Below, one piece after another: positions 58,866 through 64,000 of a DNA stretch of 64,000 nt. Under the pieces are notes generated by a model. The model was not told the origin of the DNA. It saw nothing but the letters and a program-made list of their open reading frames with translations, and did not search any database. The position numbers were made by a program, and so were the translations under genes. Position 1 is the stretch's first letter; every line of letters begins with the position of its first letter. The DNA comes from Armillaria gallica (taxonomy: Eukaryota > Basidiomycota > Agaricomycetes > Agaricales > Physalacriaceae): the NCBI GenBank assembly GCA_037576215.1, contig JBANDB010000003.1:3224001-3288000 (forward strand), written 5' to 3'.

Positions 58866-60214
58866 CGTGCTGTGACAGGTATGCGACCCGCCACTGCAGA
58901 AGCAAAGACCTCGCGTCCCTTCGTTTCGAGAAATTCCAGTTAAAGCAAAATACTCTCAGGACGCGGAGAGTAGTAAGAAAAGGCGACGCGATGGTAAGAG
59001 TTGGTTGTGACTTCTTCGATCACCCTCCCACAATGATGCCGGCGCGGCGGACTGAACGTTCTGGACGCGTACTATGATGTCAGGTTTACGAGGCTGCCTA
59101 GCTAAGGCTAGTACGACCACGCCGGTGAGTACGCTTGCAGTAGCTGTAAATTACTTCTTTGAAGCATGGTAACTTGTAGAAGTGAAGCCCACACGCGAAT
59201 CTAGTACGGATTCGGAAGATCTCAGAGTATACATCACCGCCCAGAAATCGGCCATTCGTAGTATGAATCATTACATTCTGGATCCCAATGAGCATCCCCG
59301 GCTGGACTGGAATAGCTCACCGAGGTTTGTGGGAGAGATGGTTTACACTTGCGGCGATAACGATAATAAATGGTCTCGAGAGGAGTAGAGCTACGGTGAA
59401 GCAAGGCCGAGAAAGCGATTACATTTCTCGTCCTGCATTGGTGACCGACCTATGAACACCGATGGAATCAGAAGCTCGCGTATACCGTCATCAGTGCTAG
59501 CGCTGAGGCAGACCCTCGGAGCCGACTTCCTCCACTTGCGACCTCGAGGCTGGTCACCAGAGTAGATACAGCAAGGAAGTTGTGCACATGCTTAGACGAA
59601 GATATCGCTTGTAGAGAAGCCATGCTGTTGGAATAATATCGGTGATAAATCGTTCCCAGTTGCAACCCCCATACTTGTCTGTCTGCCAATGATTGTAACG
59701 ACAAGGTATTGGCACGTCAAGTAACCTTCAACTGTAATCAATCCAGCGCGCAGCAAGGTATCTCCTCAATAACCACTTTTAACTGTAACTCGACCGTCCA
59801 CACTGGCTCCTCAGTTTGACCGTGCCCGAATATGAACAGGAGAGCGCTCGAGAACGATAACCGGGTATTCTTGGAGCTCGAGGAAAGGGACCGAAACCGT
59901 CATCCGGCAGCGCGCAGCACTTCGGAATGTTTGCCCCTGGATACGGTGGAGCGACGTCGGCAACAGTAACCCCTGAACAGCGCCGGTAACAATAACGTCC
60001 CGCGGGAATATTCATTGAGGCACAAAAATACATTCAGCAAAGATATACGCAGATGCTATTTCAACAATTGAGAGGACATGACAAAAACAAAGGATGCTGT
60101 AGATGATGGCTTGTCGCACGGCGAACAAGGGAGTAACAAAATAATGAGGTATCAAAGATGCACCAGACCACACTCTTTATAATAGTGGGTACCTGTCATC
60201 GCAACAAAAGAAAT
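58866..60214. other. No recognised gene
   Basis: Short open frames only (longest 59779-60033 minus). Part may be the 5' region of the membrane-protein gene and part the 3' flank of the LPMO gene. No repeats were noticed. Confidence 0.45.
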
Positions 60215-61700
60215 TTAGTGAGAATGGGGGAAGGGCTGTCTCTTCATCATCTTGTGAGACTCCATGCGCTTCTTGATGCTTCGGCGCTCGCGGCAGGCTC
60301 CGGTAGAGTTGCTGCTGCTTGAGGGGGTCTGTGCAGAGGCAGTAGATGTCAGTGTCGTAGATGGGGCGTTATTAGTATCATCAGCAGACGAGGCGGAGGT
60401 CTGAGCGGGAGCTTCCGAGGAAGAAGCCGAGGAGGAGGAAGCGTCGGAAGAGGAGGAGGAAGAACCGCTTGAAAATGAGGATGCAAAGCTCAAGACGTCT
60501 GGGAAGGGATCTTTCCACTGGTCACCGGCGTAAACGTTGAAGTTGGCAAAGTCACCGCTGGGGGAGTATAGTCTATCGATGTCTTAGCATCAACAATAGA
60601 CGATCGATCGCAGACAACTTACGATCCAGCTTGGGTACCGGAAGGCAGCGTCTGGGAACCACCTTGCTTGACATTGACTTGCACACAGGCAATGTACATC
60701 TGCGGCCCGGGACGGTTACCGCCCGAGCTGAGGGGATTGTGCACCGCCGTCATCTACCGTCAACAATTCAGCAGCCGTTCTCGATAACATGTATTCTCAC
60801 TGCCTCACCTCGTTCCTTACAATGTACTTCCCGGCCTTGAGCTCAGCGGGGATCGTAGTCTCCCACCAGGAACCCTGTTGCACTGATACACCGGTCAGCG
60901 CCCATCAGTTATTCAAACGTCAAGCAATTTGACACACCAAGCTTGGCCATTGCCCACAGCCCAGTTCCGCTGGTCGGGTAGTACTTCTCCGGCTTGTTGG
61001 TCATCGTCGTCCTAAGACCGTCAGAAATGGATTGGCTGTAATCGATCCCCATCTTGTCAAGTAGAGACCAACCGGCATTGGCCGCGTTGAAGGAGCTGCA
61101 GTCTCCATTGCAAGAGGCAATGTAGTCGGCGATTGGACCCATGCTACCGCAAAATGAGCGCACTGAAGGTAATTTCAAACAACCGGGGACTCACGCGTGG
61201 ACCCAAGGGTAGTTGGTGGAGTCGGTTCCTCCAGTGTCACCTACACCGGGCTTGTTGAGCAGGTCATTGGTGGCACCTGCCCAGTAGATACGGAGAACAC
61301 TGCCAGCAGTGATATCGACGGAGACGGGAGCACCAGAGGCACCTTCGCAAGACATGGCCCTGACGACGCGAAATTAGCTCAAACACGATCATCCTAATGG
61401 GCGCCATCATACGAGTTGTCACTCCATTGCGAAGGCACGTTAAAGGCCGTTCCCGAGGCCTGATATTGCACACGGACAGGGGTGCCGGCGTTCTTCGAGT
61501 CGGCGGCGTAGTAGATCTAGTAACCAAATGAAAAACCTCAGTGGAACAGGTCGTTTGTTGGTGTGGCCAACACGTACATTGGGTCCCGTCGTGTACACCC
61601 CGTTAGCCAAGACACCCTTGACCTGGCCGTGGGCGTGCACCGCTGGTAAAAGAGCAGTGGCGACGACGGCAATGAGAGAACGTTTGTTGAAGAAAGGCAT
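60215..61700 (-). CDS. Secreted AA9 lytic polysaccharide monooxygenase
   Basis: This is a copper enzyme that oxidatively cleaves cellulose or related glucans outside the cell. Seven exons close in frame: 61700-61578, 61516-61413, 61359-61195, 61143-60938, 60882-60809, 60753-60623 and 60572-60215, for 386 residues. The signal peptide (MPFFNKRSLIAVVATALLPA) is cut so that the mature protein begins HGQVKGV. That N-terminal His is the first copper ligand. The second ligand is the His of YPWVHAMGPIADY, and the axial Tyr is in PQMYIACVQV, with MTAVHNP before it. WWETTIPAELKAGKYIVRNE is the conserved core strand. After the domain comes a Ser-rich tail of about 100 residues (SSSSSSDASSSSASS). It lacks a CBM1 and has a basic end instead of a GPI signal. 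A TATA box lies 40-47 bp upstream of the ATG. Confidence 0.93.
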
Positions 61701-61739
61701 TGTGGGGTTGAGCAAGGCTGTCGTCAAGAAATACAGGTT

Positions 61740-61747
61740 TTTATATA
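61740..61747 (-). promoter_or_regulatory. TATA box of the LPMO gene
   Basis: The minus strand reads TTTATATAAAAACC, with the TATATAAA core at 61740-61747, 40 bp or so before the LPMO start codon at 61700. Confidence 0.5.
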
Positions 61748-62108
61748 AAGGAATGTGCTTGGTCCGCGAGGGACAAAGTAGAAAAGGACGGTAAGCGGAC
61801 ACCAAGGTGGGCGTAAGGAAGAAAGAGATAATGGAAAAAAAATGACGGCGGTCTTCTTCTTTCATTCCCTCCCCATTTGGCAATTCACAATTCATCTTGC
61901 CAAGCCGAATCGATTGAGTCTTTTCAGCTGATCATCACACAGCAATTTTGTCACATTGTTCCACTGTATCCAGGGCAAGTCCATCGCAACGGATTGAGTT
62001 TTTTGCTTGCACAGTTCCTGGTCAACGAGCTGTGGCGTGTAATCCACGACCAGTCACCCACGGGCGTCGATTCCAGGCTGTCCAGTTTGCGTAACATAAA
62101 TGCCTCAA
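61748..62108. other. LPMO promoter and protease 3' flank
   Basis: This holds the rest of the LPMO upstream region and the downstream region of the protease gene. An open frame on the plus strand overlaps the protease exons and is a shadow. No site recognised beyond the TATA box. Confidence 0.45.
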
Positions 62109-64000
62109 CTATGCAGTCGTATCCATCTCATCCCCGTGGCCAATCCTACTCTCCGTCCTCGGTCGGGCCCTGGCCGCAATCTCAGGTGGTAAAGAATCCA
62201 AGAACGTCTTGTTGTTCATCTCTGTCATCTCCTATGACGACACAAATTTACAATTAGTCTTTGCTTCGTAGGATGTTTACACGCACCGTGCTCTCCTTCG
62301 GCCATTGCACCGGCGCTTCGAGCTCCTCCTTGGATAAACTGCGGCTGTAGAGCAGCATGTATGGTCCAGCGCCGAGTAACATCCCTGTGCTATCCCGTAA
62401 CACTTCCTCCTCCGGGACCTGATATCCATCAATTTGGGGATAACTAAACGGCAAGATGTCGCTTCACCTCGGTAACGACAGTGTCCACCGTTTTCCACCA
62501 AATCCCCCCGGCGTCTTGGACATATAAATAGACGTGCTTCCTCCCCGGCAGCCCATCGTGCATCAGAACAGCGCGGAGATCGTACTGGATAGAATCGAGG
62601 GGAAATTCTGTTAGCTCCAAGGAAGCAGAAATGTCTGTCTTACAGGGTGATTCTTGAGTTCTGGACAGTCAAGCACGCGCTGTGACTCCTCCAACAGCCT
62701 CGTGGTCTCCATATCGATAACTATCAGGCATGATCATGAATCAACTGGGACAACCTAAATTCGGTCGATTAACAAACCTTCAATTTCCTTCTCAACCGCA
62801 CCAATCGAATTTCGCAGTTTGCTAGCCATTGCGTCAATCTGAGCACGTCGTTCAGGATCGTCATCTTTCGCCTGCGCCACCTCCTCGTAATAGTACAACG
62901 TCGTTCTTAGATCCTTCAGGGTATCTTTGTTCTTCACGTCCAAGAGCCTCATGTTCAGCCACAATTATAGTAAAATGAACGTCAGCCACACATACATTGA
63001 ATCGCGTCAGAGCTTGTTTTCTGTCCCACAGCGTTCTGACAGCCTCTTGCATATCCCGCACCTCTTGCTGCTTCTGGTGCGCAAACTCGGTGCTCTCGTT
63101 CAAAAACTGATCCATGTAAATCCTCTTGGGGTATGTTAGTGCTGGAGGGGATAAACATTTCCCATAATTTTGAAGAACAAACGCCACCACGTCCGGTGCC
63201 GGTTCGAGGATCACCTCGTACTTGAAATAGAGTGGGTTCAGTTCTTGCGTCAGAGTCATCGACAGACGCTGTACAAGGTCCTCATGCACGTTGGTCATCC
63301 CATATTCCACGTGTACGGGGAATAAGATTTCGTTCTTGTGAAGCGGAATCTCGTTGTGGCGTTTACCGTCAGCAATATGCACCGTCCCGGACTGCAAGAC
63401 ACCCAAAGGGACTCCTCTGTGGGTGGATACGCCTCAGAATACTTGCGATAAGAAGCTGAAGCCTACTCTGGATCCTCCGCTCTCAAATAGCACGCTAGAA
63501 CAGTCATGACGTTGCCGTAGAATGCTTTGATAATAGAGTCGGCGTATGCATTGCGTAGAAACAACGGACGTACTCTGCGATGATTTAGAGATGCTCTCTT
63601 GAATTGGCGCTGCCCGGAAGGCTTGCAAGACTTCTCGATCTAGAATGATAGATAGCTGCGCGAGATCTTGGTGCACGAACATATCCCGGAGCAACCTTAG
63701 AGCATCCCTTTCTGCACCCCAATTTCAGCTATATGGAGCGAGAGCAGATGTAATTCCTACCAGCAGGATAATCCTGCAGCACTGGCGAGTCAAGATTGAC
63801 CTCGGACACCCTTCGTCGTATTTGGGGCACATAATACATCGCTTGTATAATCTGCAGCACCTCGTCAGTTTAAGGTTACGCAGATAAGAACAAACTGACC
63901 AAAGCAGCATACGCAAGGTTCGATATTTCTGGTCGAATGGCTACGGGTCTGTGGAGCAATGAGCAACTACGAGGACTGAATGCATACACATACCTTCCAC
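62109..64000 (-). CDS. Ubiquitin-specific protease, C-terminal part (Ubp2/USP25-28-like)
   Basis: This is a deubiquitinating cysteine protease; only the 3' part is in the window and the start lies beyond 64000. The exons read the USP fold's second half. LTYPKRIYMDQFLNESTEFA follows the finger region, with a helical insert HQKQQEVRDMQEAVRTLWDR. Then comes the His box, IQYDLRAVLMHDGLPGRKHV, YLYVQDAGGIWWKTVDTVVT and EEEVLRDSTGMLLGAGPYML before LLYSRSL. The catalytic His is within the GRKHVYLY segment. The Cys box must be upstream of the window. The last exon starts EMTEMNNKTFLDSLPPEIAA and stops at 62109. Ubp2-type proteases act on Lys63-linked chains in yeast. Assignment to that subgroup rests on the helical insert and is less certain than the USP call. 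Confidence 0.8.

Noticed and set aside
1..64000. CRISPR arrays, operons, prophage or biosynthetic megasynthase genes
   Set aside because: The gene structure is clearly eukaryotic, no regularly spaced repeats are seen, and no polyketide, peptide or terpene synthase domain appears. The P450 and the methyltransferase relic alone do not make a secondary-metabolite cluster.

Overview
The window is a piece of nuclear genome from a filamentous basidiomycete, most likely an Agaricomycete. The evidence is the gene content and structure. Genes carry many short GT-AG introns of about 45-65 nt, often separating tiny exons. The families are mushroom-typical: a class I hydrophobin, an AA9 lytic polysaccharide monooxygenase, a DUF6534 membrane protein, a seven-helix membrane protein, a BTB/POZ protein, and AAA ATPases of the DUF7025 type. 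I cannot name the species. About half of the window is coding. The rest is decayed genes, small transposon relics, and stretches in which I recognise nothing.

Layout. 0.9-2.1 kb holds a broken short-chain dehydrogenase. 5.5-6.9 kb is a DUF6534 membrane protein gene (minus), lying between two diverged copies of a 100-bp repeat. 8.5-9.6 kb is a 1.1-kb non-autonomous DNA transposon full of ACGCA/TGCGT motifs. 10.8-14.6 kb is an arsenic-related block: a decayed methyltransferase containing a perfect 47-nt palindrome, a decayed arsenate-reductase-like rhodanese (minus), and a divergent arsenite methyltransferase (plus) whose frame closes exactly over six exons. 14.8-18 kb has a BTB protein and a 12-exon cytochrome P450 (minus).

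21-29 kb is a conserved housekeeping block: nucleoporin Nup54/57, an uncharacterised conserved protein, the chromatin assembly factor 1 WD40 subunit (Cac2/p60), and ribosomal protein eL27. 30.1-30.7 kb is a class I hydrophobin. 32.2-32.5 kb is a 331-bp hAT-like MITE with a perfect 8-bp target duplication. 34.1-34.9 kb is an isoprenylcysteine methyltransferase-like protein. 39-40.9 kb is a secreted type-B carboxylesterase.

42.3-48.7 kb carries an uncharacterised 318-aa protein, a small secreted protein, a membrane-anchored protein, and a frameshifted seven-helix membrane protein. 48.8-55.4 kb is a tandem pair of AAA ATPases (minus). 55.6 kb has a 97-bp foldback element with a 9-bp target duplication. 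56.7 kb has a tRNA-Tyr with an 11-nt intron. 56.9-58.9 kb is a large membrane protein. 60.2-61.7 kb is a secreted AA9 LPMO. The right edge is the 3' part of a ubiquitin-specific protease whose start lies beyond base 64000.

There is no operon logic here; most genes act independently. The functional groupings I can argue are arsenic handling (arsM with the rhodanese relic) and extracellular or wall functions (hydrophobin, esterase, LPMO). Coordinates for multi-exon genes span start codon to stop codon. Where I say the exons close in frame, I summed exon lengths by hand.
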